The position numbers were made by a program, and so were the translations under genes. The notes below the pieces were generated by a model that did no database searches, was not told where the DNA came from, and saw only the letters and a program-made list of their open reading frames with translations. A DNA stretch of 64,000 nucleotides from Chlorocebus sabaeus (lineage: Eukaryota > Chordata > Mammalia > Primates > Cercopithecidae), in the NCBI RefSeq assembly GCF_047675955.1, contig NC_132918.1:83901139-83965138 (forward strand). Reading direction: 5' to 3'. Shown piece by piece: positions 24,824-37,124 of this stretch. Every line of letters begins with the position of its first letter. Position 1 is the first letter of the stretch.

Positions 24824-26205
24824 TTTATGCTTTTTATTTTATTCTATTTTACTTTAAGTTCCAGGATACATGTGAGAACATGCAGGTTTGTTACATAGGT
24901 ATATGTGTGCCCTGGTGGTTTGCTGCACCTATCAACCCTTTGTCTAGTTCTAAGCCCCACATATATAAGCTATCTGTCCTGATGGTCTCCCTCCCCTTGC
25001 CCCCCATCCCCCAACAGGCTCAGATGTACGTTGTTCTTCTCCCTGTGTCCATGTGTTCTCATTGTTCAACTCCCACTTACGAATGAGAACATGGGTGTTT
25101 GGTTTTCTGTTCCTGTGTTAGTTTGCTGAGGTTGATAGCTTCCAGCTTCATCTATGTCCCTACAAAGGACATGATCTCATTCTTTTTTATGGCTGCATAG
25201 TATTCCATGGTGTATATGTACCACATTTTTTTTTATCCAGTCTATTATTGATGGACATTTGGGTTGGTTCCATGTCTTTGCTATTAAAAATAGTGCTGCA
25301 GTAAACTTACGGGCACATGTGTCTTTAGAGTAGAATGATTTCTATTCCTTTGGGTGTATACCCAGTAATGAGATTATTGGGTCAAATGATATTTCTGGTT
25401 CTAGATCCTTGAGGAATCCCTGCACTGTCTTCCACAATGGCTGAACTAATTTATATTCCCAACAAGAGTGTAAAAGTGTTCCTGTTTCTCCATGGCCTCG
25501 CCAGCACATATTGTTTCTTGACTTTTTAACAATCGCCATTCCGACTGTCATGAGATGGTATCTCATTGTGATTTTGATTTGCATTTATCTAATGATCAGT
25601 GTCATTGAGCTTGTTTTCGTATGTTTGTTGACTACATAAATGTCTCCTTTTGAGAAGTGTCTATTCATATCCTTTGCCCACTTTTTGATGAGGTTGTTAG
25701 ATTTTTTTCTTTTAAATTTGTTAAATTCCTCTAGATTCTGGATATTAGATGTTTGCCAGATGGATAGATTCCAAAAATTTTCTCCCTTTCTGTAGGTTCC
25801 CTGTTCACTCTGATGATAGTTTCTTTTGCTGTGGAGAAGCTCTTTAGTTTAATTAGATCTCATTTGTCAATTTTAGCTTTTGTTGCGGTTGCTTTTGGCA
25901 TTTTCCTCATGAAATCTTTGCCCATGCCTATGTCCTGAATGGTATTGCGTAAGTTTTCTTCTAGGGCTTTTATGGTTTTGGGTTTTACATTTAAGTATTT
26001 AATCCATCTTGAGTTAATTTTTGTGTAAGATGTAAGGAAGGGGTCCAGTTTTAGTTTTCTGCATACGGCTAGCCAGTTTTCCCAGTACCATTTATTAAAT
26101 AAGGAACCCTTTCCCCATTGTTTGTTTTATGTCAGGTTTTTTGAAGATCAGATGGTTGTACATGTGTGGTATAAATTCTGAGGTCTCTGCTCTGTTCCAT
26201 TGGTC
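24824..26205 (-). mobile_element. 5'-truncated L1P, antisense
   Basis: Runs from the 3'UTR (AAGTTCCAGGATACATGTG) through the ORF2 C-terminus to GATGGTTGTACATGTGTGG-type ORF2 sequence. Duplication TATCAGTAC(C/T)CTT at 24811-24823 and 26206-26218. ORF2 frames are broken. Confidence 0.88.
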
Positions 26206-26480
26206 TATCAGTACTCTTATTCTGCCTCAAGTCTTTCGTGTGAACATCTGCTGAGATCGGAGGAGAAGAGTGTAAGTTAAATTTCCCTTTTATCTGCACT
26301 GCCCAAAGAGTCTGTGTTTTTATACTGACCTGCAACTAGTCTCTTGCAATTGGTTAATAACTGTAGTGATTTTTTTCTGTTACGAATAGTATGGCATTCA
26401 GAAGCATCTGCCTTAGGTAAGCAAGTGTTCACATCCTGTCTCTCCTCAGAGACATCTATCTTTCCTTAGATTTCAGGTTG

Positions 26481-26828
26481 CAGTAGTTTCCCCAACCCCC
26501 ACTTATCAGTAGTTTTGCTTTCTGTAGTCTCAGTTACCCGTAGTCAACCATAGTCCAAAAATAGGTGACTACATTACAATAAAATATTGAGAGAGAGAGA
26601 GAGACCACATACATGTAACTTTTATTATAGGATATTGCTATAATTGTTCTATTTTATTATTAGTTATTGCTATTAATCTTTTTGTGTGTCTAATTTATAA
26701 ATTAAACTTTATCATAAGTATGTATGTATAGGAAAAAACAGTATGCATAGGGGTTAGGTTGTATCCATAGTTTCAGTATCTACTGGCGGTCTTGGAAGGT
26801 ATCTTCCACAGATAAAGGGACACTACTG
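26481..26828 (+). mobile_element. Tigger-type (TcMar) DNA transposon, internally deleted
   Basis: Begins CAGTAGTTTCCCC with TTTTGCTTTCTGTAGTCTCAGTTACCC-like subterminal sequence and ends GGGACACTACTG followed by TA. The ends are inverted repeats. Internal TATGTATGTATAGGAAAAAACAG fits Tigger1-related MITEs. A (GA)n run lies at 26589-26605. Confidence 0.7.
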
Positions 26829-26939
26829 TAGTTGGTTGTTCTGCAGCCGCAGTTCTCTATGGATTCAAAACTAGTTGTAGATTTGCATATTGCCTGGCTT
26901 GTTTTAAATTGTTGTATGGGTGGGAGTAGTGCTCTTTTA

Positions 26940-27200
26940 ATTTTCTCCATCTTATACAGAAGCCATAATTATTTTCAATTCTATACAATTTTTGATTGAA
27001 TGAAAAATACCATAACTTTTTTGTTCTATTAGTAGACATTTGAATTATTTATGGTTAGGTTCATGACAACAAAGAATGCTTCTATGAACACATGTCTTTT
27101 GGTGTACATACATAAAATATTTCTCAAGGGCATAGATGTAGGAATGGAATTGATTAATTGTAGGAGAATACATACAACACACACGTGTGAGTTATAGGGT
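26940..27200 (-). mobile_element. Old L1M fragment, antisense
   Basis: AATTATTTATGGTTAGG, AATGCTTCTATGAACA and TTTCTCAAGGGCATAG loosely follow the antisense ORF2 end. Confidence 0.4.
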
Positions 27201-27454
27201 ATATTTATGTGCATATAATGATTTTATTAAGTTATTGATATTAAAATTTTCAATGAAGTATAACTGATAGAAAAATGTACCTATCTTAAGTGACCGTAGG
27301 ATATCGTTTAGACTGTAACATAATAAAACTATGTATATTCACATCCCCAAAGATTAACTAAGAACCTGTTATACAGTGGGCACTTAGGAAGTGAAAAGCA
27401 AAGGGAAAGCTACTGACCTTAGGGGTCTTGGAAGCTAGAATATGATTAAGTGCT

Positions 27455-27457
<3 letters not shown>

Positions 27458-27500
<43 letters not shown>
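27458..27500 (+). repeat. (CA)n microsatellite
   Basis: About 21 uninterrupted CA units, so it is likely to be length-polymorphic. Confidence 0.97.
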
Positions 27501-27501
<1 letters not shown>

Positions 27502-27789
27502 CCACACACTCAAAGAGTAGCGAGAGAAAAATTATGATTGGAGAAATTAATAAAAGCATATTGGAGAAGACATCATTTAATATTAACCTTTAAGTATAGC
27601 AGTGTAGAGAGTGCCTAAGAATTGGGTTATAGAACTTAATCATTATGTTAGGAAAGAAACCTATGGCCTTGTTTTATAGCAATTACTGGGGATATCCAGG
27701 TCTTTTGCCCTGGAAGAAATAATCTTAGAACCATTTGTTAAGGACAGACCCTTACAGATCATGGGGTCCAACACTGTCAAGGGGTCAAA

Positions 27790-27890
27790 AACTTTCTCGT
27801 CTTATAGGTGAGAAAACTGAGGCTTATGGAAGGGAAGGGACTTGCCTGGGGTAAAATTTTGCTAGTAAATGTACTTAATGAGATCTCTCA
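27790..27890 (-). mobile_element. MIR fragment, antisense
   Basis: GTGAGAAAACTGAGGCTTATGG followed by GACTTGCCTGGGG is the MIR core in reverse. Confidence 0.55.
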
Positions 27891-27949
27891 GTTACACTGA
27901 AAGTTTTGAGTATTGGAACATTGTGTTTTGTTTTCTTTTTCTTTAAATC

Positions 27950-28115
27950 CTTAAAAAAAATATTGGATACATAGTAGGTATAAATATTTATGGGGTACAG
28001 AAGATATTTTGATATAGACATGCGATGCATAATAATCACATCATGGAGAATGGAGTATCCGTCTCCCTTGAAGCATTTGTCCTTTGTGTTACAGAAAATT
28101 AGAATATTGTCTTCA
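27950..28115 (-). mobile_element. L1 3'UTR fragment, antisense
   Basis: TATAAATATTTATGGGGTAC, ATTTTGATATAGACATG and CACATCATGGAGAATGG follow an L1M/L1P 3'UTR in reverse. Confidence 0.5.
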
Positions 28116-29878
28116 TCATTCTTTTATTCCTCACCAAAGTTTTTGTAAGGTAGTAAGAGGATCTTTGTGGAAAGAATTCTTATTCCCTTACATTCTTCCT
28201 TGTCTGTTCCTAGGTCAAGGTTGAGTACGTTTTTAGACATTCTGTAAATATGTTTTATTTTCAACATTAGGTGTAGTTCATATAAGTGATGATCTAGGCA
28301 ATAAGAAATAAAGTAAAATCTGGAGAATTTTGGTTACTGTGTTTTTCCTCTGTGTGTTTCCACTACAAAATTCTTCATTACAATGCTCCCTAATTCCTTT
28401 TATGGGTGCTCGCAGTGCCAGTGGGCAAACTGAATTCTTCATGCAACCAAAGAATTCTGAAAACGTATTTCTTGCAGCTAGCATAAACCTCCAATTCCAC
28501 AATGGTAGCAGTGGTGGATTTTACCCAATGTTTTAATGATGAATGTAATCAGAACATAAAAAGATCTAAATGCATACTTTGAAGGAATTTGCAAAAATGA
28601 CTAGAAGAACTGAAAAAAGCACAATTCAGTTTGTTTCTTTAGCATCTGTGTTTATCTTTCCCCTTCTCTTGTGCATATTGAGGATGTTTTAAAGATTATA
28701 TTTTTAAAACCAAATAAATAGTTTCCAAAATGTTCACTGATGGGGTAAATTAGTGTTCTCTTTGTAGATGTAATTATTAAATAATTCAAAGGACTAACCC
28801 TAGAATGACATTTTTCCCTTATTCCTGGGTAATTTTTGAGATTTCCCCCCATGCCCAGGAGCTAATTATACTCTCTCTCTCGCTCGCTCGCTGTAGCTTT
28901 CTGTGTGTGTGTGTGTATATTATATCTAAGAAATTTTACTCCAAACAGCTAACATTCTGGGTGCAGGTTTGATTTGGGGAAAAAAATACACTTTTTTTTT
29001 TATCCTTTAGCTTTTCTGTTTAAAAAGTATCGATGAGGGCAGGGAAAGGGAAGGAGAATGGACCCAAACTAATAAAAGGATTGATCAATGATTATTAACA
29101 AAATATAGCTTCTGTATCTACCACTCACTCAGTTTGAAGTTTGCTGTTATTTCCCCCAATTCCTGGAACCAGTTATTGCAGCAAACGTAGCATTTGGAGC
29201 TTATAGACTCATGCTAGACAGACACTATAGAATTTATGAATCGAACTAGAAAAATGGTCTTTGAATAAAATAAATTATATTCCACATATATTTTTATATA
29301 TGAATGAACCTATTGGACTCCAGTGAGATTAGCAAATACCTTAGCTATTTCATTGCAATAACAACCATTTTTCAGTCACTCATGTCATTCTGGGTCCTTC
29401 AGTGATATCATTTGATGTATACTTTATTCTGTGCCATTTATTGTACTAAGTATTTTGCATGAATGATCTTATGTAATCATCAATAATCTGTTAAATCAGT
29501 ATCATTATTATTCTTGTGTCATTGATATTGAAATATAAAAGTAGGTTTTCATAAATTAAAAGGCTATGGGTAGTGATAAAATTTTATTCCAGGTAGTATC
29601 TCCTGAATATGAATTCTTAATCACTATTCGTGTTTATTGATTCCACATATCACTGAATGCCTACTATGTCTAGCCAAGTTTTCAATTCTCTTGTAGTTGC
29701 ATTACTCAGTTATTGGCTAGATAACCCTAAACACTACAGAAAGCTGCACTCTGCTGCCTTGGGATTGCCTGGCTCCATAAGATTATTACCATTGCTGAGT
29801 TTGGGGACCCACTTGAGCAAATCCAGCATACTTAAAAGGAAGTTTTTCTTCTGGAGAAGTTTTGTTAACAAAGCATTG
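28116..29878. other. Mostly unannotated stretch
   Basis: AT-rich non-coding DNA apart from the low-complexity tract at 28871-28920 and a weak MIR-like phrase near 29400-29530. Confidence 0.5.
28871..28920 (+). repeat. CT/CGCT/GT low-complexity tract
   Basis: CT run, three TCGC units, then a GT run. Confidence 0.85.
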
Positions 29879-30187
29879 GCTGGGCAGAGTGGCTCATAAC
29901 TGTAATCTCAGCACTTTGGGATGACAACATGGGCAGATCACCTGAGGTCGGAAGTTTGAGACCAGCCTGGCCAACATGGTGAGACCCTGTCTCTAGTAAA
30001 AATACAAAAAAATTAGGTGGGTATGGTGGTACACGCCTGTAATCTCAGATTCTCAGGAGGCTGAGGCAGGAGAATCACTTGAACCGGGGAGGCAGAGGTT
30101 GCAGTGAGTCGAGATTGTGCCACTGCCCTCCAGCCTGGACAACAAAGTGAGACTCTATCTCAACACACACACACACACACACACACA
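29879..30187 (+). mobile_element. Alu (AluS type) with (AC)n tail
   Basis: Full-length but diverged; the A-tail has become about 12 AC units at 30163-30187. Confidence 0.94.
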
Positions 30188-30929
30188 AGTCTATTTAGCA
30201 TCTGTCCCAGGCAGTGCATCTCAATAGCATGTTAATAGATGCAAAAGGACCTTTAGTTAGGAGGTCAACTGGTCTACCTCTGTCACTTAGTAGACCAGAA
30301 GGTTGCCCTAAAATATACACTAAAATAGTATACATTACACAAAAGCCATAATAAGGACATGGCTTGAAGAAATTTTACAACCTCTCTTCATCAGTCTCCT
30401 TTTATGACACTGGTTCAATTCAGAAGTAGAGGTGAAGATAGTTAATATCCTAGGAATAAATATTAAATCTCTCTTCCCCCTTTCCTCACGGAATTGTAGT
30501 CCATTCTCTTATGGAAATAGCCAAGTTACAACATTAAGCTTTTCTATTCACTTCTAATAACTGAAATTCCACCCAACTGCCTCCACACTTGAATTCCATG
30601 TATTTTTGTCCAAGTAAATTAAATGACTTTCTCTAAGTCAAATGCTATTAAAATTCTGTTGTTCCTCAAACTCTGCTTTCTTGTAGTATCAGGTTCATTG
30701 TGACTTGAATGAGACTTACTTGTAAATGGATGTATTTTCCATTCCATCTTCCTCTTGCATACACACACATGCACTTAAATTCAGATTTTTCTGCTAGCTC
30801 TGAGGAAACAAAAGCAATGTATGATTCATGTATCACCTACTGTGGGAAGTTGGACGTTGCATTGCATTTGTCTCTCAGTCTCAAGAGTCAATATGGCAAA
30901 GTCATTAGAGGCAGAGCCCAGAAGATATC

Positions 30930-31120
30930 CCTACCCATGAGCTGTGGAGATCTGAACAAGTTACTTTACCCAACTCCAAGACTCAGTGAATGCTTTTATC
31001 TGTAAAATAGAGACAATGATGATATGTCTTCCTCCCTTTGATATTTGATGATTAAATGAGAAAACACATCAGTCAATTTAGTGCCTCACACACAATAAAA
31101 GCTTAATAAATACTAGTTAT
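30930..31120 (+). mobile_element. MIR
   Basis: CTGAACAAGTTACTTTACCC, TATCTGTAAAATAGAGAC, GATTAAATGAGAAAAC and AGCTTAATAAATACTAG give the MIR order. A minus-strand frame of 122 codons overlapping here shows no recognisable domain. Confidence 0.7.
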
Positions 31121-32227
31121 TTTTACATTTAGCCAACATGTATTGGCATCTGACACTAAATAAATACTTGTCCAATGGAAATGACCAGAATTTAGTGCCC
31201 CTAACACTTCACTGCAGTATTTGCCATATGGATAAGCAATCTTTATTATGCTATTTGGATTTAGTTCCAAAGCTAACCCCCCCTCCTTATATTGAAGCCA
31301 GCTCCTAGGCCCCTGGATACTTTTCTGCCATTTCAGTGAACACATCAATACAATACAAGCATAATTAGACTTTCTGGATTTTATATCTATTCTCAAGTAT
31401 ATATGGTATAGAGAACCAAGATGTTCAAGGACTGTAGAGCCAGTTATAGGTTTGGTTTTAAAGCACTTCATCTTAGACTCACTTCCTTTCTGGCTGATGT
31501 TAGTTAAAATAATATAAGTCTGGGCTTAAGATTATATCTCTGAGTGAGACAAAATACTAGATGATTCTATCTCCCTTTAGAAAAAAAAAATGAAGGAGCA
31601 GCAGTAATTGACTCTTATGCTTAGGCAAGAACTCCACAATGGATTTGATGGGGGAAAAAACTGTTTTCCTGCTTGTGTGTGTTGGTTTAGATTTTCTGTT
31701 TTATGTGTGTTGTAAAAGAAGACTTTGGATAATTATTGCAATTTTCCAAGCAGCCGGTCTTCCAATGGCATTGTTACAGGGTCAGTCTACTTTCCTTTAA
31801 TCTTACCATAATGTCATAAAACACTGGCTGTTTCCTTGGCAACTGTTCAGGGAAGACTCGCTGTTTTCTCTACCTCAAGCCAATGGTGGACTACAGGCAG
31901 GTTCTCCTACAAGCCACAGGGAAGCAGATTTCATTACTGAGGGTCTTTGCATCAACAAATCACTTACTTCATTGTGATTCTGTTCAGACAGTATCCAAAA
32001 GTAAATTTCATAAGAGAAAAATGATTATACATCAAACTCAGGTGATTTTAAAATTTTTCCTTTACATTGAGTAAAATTTCTAGCCACTTTTGACCTTTTT
32101 TCAAATGACATTACTGATATGAAATCAGAAACTATAATCGATGAACTACAAACTACTGTGTAGACACTTTTCTTCACAATGGTCATTGCTTTTATTCTCT
32201 ATCTAAGCCTGAAGTCTAAGGCTTCCT
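31121..32227. other. Unannotated stretch
   Basis: No repeat recognised. The minus-strand frame 31103-31471 shows no domain and is taken as chance. Confidence 0.5.
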
Positions 32228-32537
32228 TCTTTTTTTTGTTTTTGTTTTTGTTTTTGAGATGGAGTCTCACTCTGTTGCCCAGGCTGGAGTGCAGTGGCAC
32301 AATCTCGGCTCACGGCAACCTCCGCCTCCCAGGTTCACACCATTCTCCTGCCTCAGCCTCCTGAGTAGCTAGGACTACTGGCACCTGCCACCATGCCCAG
32401 ATAATTTTTTTGTATTTTTAGTAGAGACGGGGTTTCACCGTGTTAACCAAGATGATCTTGATCTCCTGAACTCATGATCCACCTGCCTCGGCCTCCCAAA
32501 GTGCTGGGATTACAGGCGTGAGCCACCGCACCTGGCC
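32228..32537 (-). mobile_element. Alu, antisense
   Basis: GTTTTT-rich head, GAGATGGAGTCTCACTCTG start, GTGAGCCACCGCACCTGGCC end. Confidence 0.95.
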
Positions 32538-34139
32538 TGAATGATTCCTTCTCATCTTCTGGGAAGTTTTTCTGACTTGCTTTCCCAATTCCACTCTCTT
32601 AGGCAGAGCTTATACCTCCCTTCATGTATATCACATGTACATGTAGTGAGTCGGTGCATCCTCCTAATGAAACCTTTACTGAGATCTCTCTTACTTACTT
32701 TCTTCTTTTTCTGAAATTCTCTGCTATTTGGATTCAGTGCCAAAGAAATTGACATTTTTATTTACTTGCTGAGGAATAAACAGAACTTGAAAGGATTTGG
32801 GAACCCAAGACCAAGTTTTATGAAATAACTAATCTTGTTTTCCTAAATACTATAAAAATCTTATATAATTCCTAATACTTAGCATAGTGCTAAGCACCGA
32901 ATAGGCATATAAGAAATATTGCAATGATCTGAATTGCTTACAAAATATTGACAACAACTTCTTCATTGGTAAAGAAAAGCTACTTTTGATCTTTTCTTCT
33001 TCCTCAAGGGTAAGTAGTGAGAAGCATACAGTACCCTAGAGTTTCTTTGCCTTTTTGATTGTTGCATGGAAACAAGTATTTGTAAATAATTAAGATGGGA
33101 AAATTTGGCTCCTTGAAAAGACAGGACTGCTTTCAAATAAACTCGAAATGAACTTATACAGAAGCCAACATGGTTATCAGGGCAATTGGGTCTATTTCCT
33201 GTCATCTCTTCATGATATCTTGTAAAAATGCCCTGTGTTGAGAGCACTGGCGATCATAGCAGTCGGGCTGGAGTAGAATCTGGTACGTTTCTTCCTCTGC
33301 AGGTCTCCTAATAGCACTTGCCCTGTTTTCACAGAGCCTTATCAAAGTTTGATGTAGACTCCAGTGTGTAGTAGTGGGCAGTGACCTACCAGATGACCTC
33401 TTCGAGCAAGAGCTCATTTGAGCCAGTGTATAGCTCTGAATCGATGGAAGATCCATTTTCACATTTCAAAAGGGCTGTTAAAACACTTAGTTCTGTATTA
33501 TAGTGATACACAAATGGATATAACAAACTGGATGTCTCTTCTGCAGCTGTTTCAATTTGTATGCCGTGTTTTCTATCCTTCTTACTCCTGGCAATTTTCT
33601 TTCCTGAAGCATATCACACCTTCTTCCATTTGACAAGCATTTTCACTGCTCCTGCCACTCCCTGCCGCTAAACAAAACCCAACCCTGTTAGAATTCTTGT
33701 GGGCTGTGGGATGGAGAGGAGTCCTGTTTGAATTTGAAATGATTTTAACTTCACTTTGTACATAGAACAAAAATGGAAAGCCAGATCCTGTGTTTGTCTC
33801 GAAACTAAAATTTCAAAACCTAACCTGAGGTGGAGAAACAGATACTATAAGGCAAGGAAATGTCTGGGCTCACTGCAAAGGAATGCAGCAAGGGAACCAC
33901 CTCCAGACACCTGTTTAAAAGTTTACATTTTTGTTCTTCCGCACAATTATTATCTTAGTATCTCAACTGGCTATAAATGCTTTTAGGAAAGTTGCAGGGA
34001 TCATATTCTAAGGCATATCAAATATGTGCAGAGTGCAAGCATGAGCAGAATCTCTCCTTTCTGCTAGTGAGATCCTGTAGGTCTACAAGTTAGTAACTTC
34101 AGGCTTACAGAATGTTAGAAGTAACGGGTGCATATCATG
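32538..34139. other. Unannotated stretch
   Basis: About 1.6 kb of non-repetitive-looking sequence with several short frames of 60-94 codons, none recognisable. Confidence 0.5.
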
Positions 34140-34270
34140 TAATCAATCCCGGTATTGAGCAAACAGGCACAAATGACACCCCAGCAAGAAAAATGACTTG
34201 CTCAAGACACCACAGCAAGTTCATGGTTTTCTGAACTGAATTCCAAGTTTCATAACTTCTAATTAATCCT
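34140..34270 (-). mobile_element. MIR fragment, antisense
   Basis: GACTTGCTCAAGACACCACAG and GAACTGAATTCCAAGTTTC fit the MIR reverse core. Confidence 0.5.
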
Positions 34271-34457
34271 CCTTTTTCCCCAGTACAACTAATAATGCTT
34301 TTTGTGAATAATAACATATAATATGTATAATCCATCAGAACTATTTAATAGTTGATAGTATGTATCCTCAGTTTATTGATGTTCAAGCTCTTCTGAGTAT
34401 TATAATAGTTTCTATTGGTGTTTTTTCTTTTGAGCTATTCCCTACCTTGAATCTCTC

Positions 34458-34525
34458 AGACTAGAGATTTCAGAAGATTACGTAGTATCTGTGACTTCAA
34501 CTACACATGGATAGTCTACAAGACT
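34458..34525 (+). repeat. 68-bp dispersed duplicate, copy 1
   Basis: Aligns without gaps to 35983-36050 with six differences, all transitions. Flanks of the two copies do not match. Confidence 0.9.
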
Positions 34526-34644
34526 GAACTTTCATGGTTCCATGTCAGTTGGACAGGTGTTACTCTAAGGCCCTGCAAAAATATAAAGTAGTTTGAGAAT
34601 CACTCTCCTATTAATCTTCAGTTAAATTCTGAGCTATTTATATG

Positions 34645-34810
34645 CAAGAGGCAGCTTGGTAGGATGGAAAGAGTTTAAACTTTGTAGTTCTACTGCCCCA
34701 GGTTTATATCCCAGCTTTATTTCCTAACAATGTAGCCTTGGGCAAATTGCTTAACCTCTCAGAGGCTCAATTTCTTCAGAAACCGAACTTTTCAGAGTTG
34801 TTAATATTGG
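34645..34810 (+). mobile_element. MIR
   Basis: TGTAGCCTTGGGCAAATTGC followed by TTAACCTCTCAGAGGCTC is a clear MIR core. Confidence 0.75.
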
Positions 34811-35033
34811 ATAATATATTTGAAGTGCCCAACTCCTTACAAATATCTAATATATACCAGCTTCCTTCCCAGGCTTTTTCTGGTCAGATCTGTTTTCCAT
34901 TTAACTTTGGCTGTTGGAAGAGAAGACAATTTATTATGAAGATAATTGTCTGGTAATTGTCATGAGAATTCAGTTGATGATAATTTAATAATTTGTTTAC
35001 CTTTCTCTCTAAAGAGTTGCAACTCATGGGGGC

Positions 35034-35074
35034 CGTGTGTGTGTGTGTGTGTGTGCGCGCACGTGCGTGTGTGT
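35034..35074. repeat. (TG)n/(CG)n alternating tract
   Basis: Forty-one bases of unbroken pyrimidine-purine alternation with a CGCGCACGTGCG centre. Z-DNA prone. Confidence 0.9.
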
Positions 35075-35154
35075 TTGTTACTTACAAGGTTTTTGCCATC
35101 TCTTCCTGTATGACACTATTTGATTAGTCAGGTCTTAAAATGCTAAACACTTTA

Positions 35155-35390
35155 TCTTTTTGTTTTAATTTCAATTTTAGATCTTGGGGATACATGTGCA
35201 GGTTTGTTACAAGGATATACAGTGTGATGCTGAAGTTTGGGCTTCTATCAATCCCATCATCCACATTGTGAACATGATACCTGACAGGAAGTTTCTCAGC
35301 CCTTTCTCCCCCTCCTTCCTTCCTTCCTTTTGGAATTCCCAAGAGTCTGTTATTCCCATCTTTATGTCCATGTGCACCCAAGGTTTCGCT
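35155..35390 (-). mobile_element. Old L1 3' end, antisense
   Basis: TACATGTGCAGGTTTGTTACA, ATCAATCCCATCATCCAC and GTTATTCCCATCTTTATGTCC give the L1 3'UTR in reverse. Confidence 0.7.
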
Positions 35391-35982
35391 ATTAAAAAAA
35401 AAAACCCCTGAATACCTATTGCATACAGGATTCACATGACAAGACGCACACCCTGGGCATTGATAAAAGGAAGGAAAAAAATGTAGCTTTCAAAAAAATG
35501 AAAATTGACTTTGTTGAAGGGTATTGTAATAGAAACATAAAACTGAGTGAGGAAAGAATGTATTCTAACTACACAATTAGGGAATACTTTGTGGAGGAGG
35601 TGGGTCCTGGATTTTAAAGACTAGTATGATCTTTGACAGATTGTGTTCGGTGGGAATGAGGAAAAACAAAGGTGAGCTTCAGCCAGGGATTGGAGGTGGA
35701 AAAAATGAACACATGGGTGGCGATGACTCAGGCAGAGGGGCAGGAATGAGAAGGAACTAAGACATAAAAGTAGAAAGATAGTTTAGGACTGGCTTATGAG
35801 GGGGTCTCTGAATGGCAAACTCACCTTTGGTGGTCCACGGGAAGGTTTGTTAAAACTGGAGGAGAATGCCCAAACCTGTATCTCAAGCCACTAACTCTGC
35901 CAGCCATCAGTTTAAAAGCTGAAGCGGTTAAGATCTCCGTCCATCTTACCTGAAAGGGAAGCTTTGGGCACTAACTTGAAGC

Positions 35983-36050
35983 AGACTAGAGATTTCAGAA
36001 GGTTACACAGTGTCTGTGACTTCAGCTACACATGGATAGTCCACAAGACT
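35983..36050 (+). repeat. 68-bp dispersed duplicate, copy 2
   Basis: Partner of 34458-34525 in the same orientation, about 1.5 kb apart. Family not recognised. Confidence 0.9.
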
Positions 36051-36262
36051 CAGGACTTATTTTCACTGTTGTGTAATAGAGTTAGTTTTGTTTTTAGCAG
36101 ATTCTCCCAAGGAAGTGTGGTAATCACATTTCTCAAACCATTACATTAACTGCTGTTAGCAATAAATTATTGCTTATGTGCTAAAAGTCAAAAAAAGCTT
36201 TTCCCCTTTGGAACTTCTTTACTATACTCCCTGATATGTTTTGCCATCCCACAAACTGGTGT

Positions 36263-36263
<1 letters not shown>

Positions 36264-36312
<49 letters not shown>
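36264..36312 (+). repeat. (GT)n microsatellite
   Basis: About 24 GT units, ending about 400 bp upstream of the full-length L1. Confidence 0.97.
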
Positions 36313-36318
<6 letters not shown>

Positions 36319-36716
36319 TCAACTGAATCAAGAACAGAGGAGAGAAGACTCAGGCTGAAAATGTCAAGTTATTTTGAGTTTAAAAAGCCTACTTTCATGT
36401 ATGTGGATGTGAATTCCTACATTCTGTATGTTTGCTTCTCCTCACTACAGCCCATTTCTAACATATCCCAACTTAATTTCCTAAATCTGTCCTATCTACA
36501 TACCACAAAGTCCTTAACTGAGAAATTAACTTCTGTGTTACAGATAAATGGAAGTTAGATTAAAAGGATAATACGTTTTTTCATTTTTAGTGTTCTTAAA
36601 TAATCCTTTTTATTGTAAATAAAAACAGCGTTAACTCCAGTAAGTCCAGACTACTTCACTGAGTTCACTACTGAAATGTGTTCACAAAATCAACATCATT
36701 GTGCCTTGGCTTTTAT

Positions 36717-36728
36717 AAGAAGTTAGTA
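36717..36728 (+). repeat. Upstream target-site duplication of the full-length L1
   Basis: The 12-mer AAGAAGTTAGTA is identical to 42902-42913. The bases before it give a bottom-strand nick site of TCTT/AT, a degenerate version of the TTTT/AA site preferred by the L1 endonuclease. No mismatch has accumulated between the copies. Confidence 0.93.
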
Positions 36729-36738
36729 GGGGGCGGAG

Positions 36739-36749
36739 CAAGATGGCCG
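36739..36749 (+). promoter_or_regulatory. YY1-type site at the L1 5' end
   Basis: CAAGATGGCCG lies 11 bp into the element, where human L1 has its YY1 site, which helps set accurate transcription start at +1. The core AAGATGGCC is intact, so this copy keeps the expected start-site signal. Confidence 0.75.
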
Positions 36750-37124
36750 AATAGGATCAGCTCCAGTCTCCAACTCCCAGCGCGAGCGACACAGAAGACC
36801 GGCGATTTCTGCATTTTCAACTGAGGTACTGGGTTCATCTCACTGGGGAGTGCCAGACGATCGGTGCTGGTCAGCTGCTGCAGCCCGACCAGCGAGAGCT
36901 GAAGCAGGGCGAGGCATTGCCTCACCTGGAAAGCGCAAGGGGGAAGGGAATCCCTTTTCCTAGCCAGGGGAACTGAGACACACAACACCTGGAAAATCGG
37001 GTAACTCCCACCCCAATACTGCGCTTTAAGCAGACAGGCACACCAGGAGATCATATCCCACACCTGGCCGGGAGTGTCCCACACCCACGGAGCCTCCCTC
37101 ATTGCTAGCACAGCAGTCTGTGAT

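Noticed and set aside
27458..27500. Regular spacing suggesting a CRISPR-like array
   Set aside because: Simple CA dinucleotide repeat with no spacers; the organism is a primate.
31103..31471. 122-codon minus-strand frame
   Set aside because: Overlaps MIR sequence and unannotated DNA; no recognisable motif.
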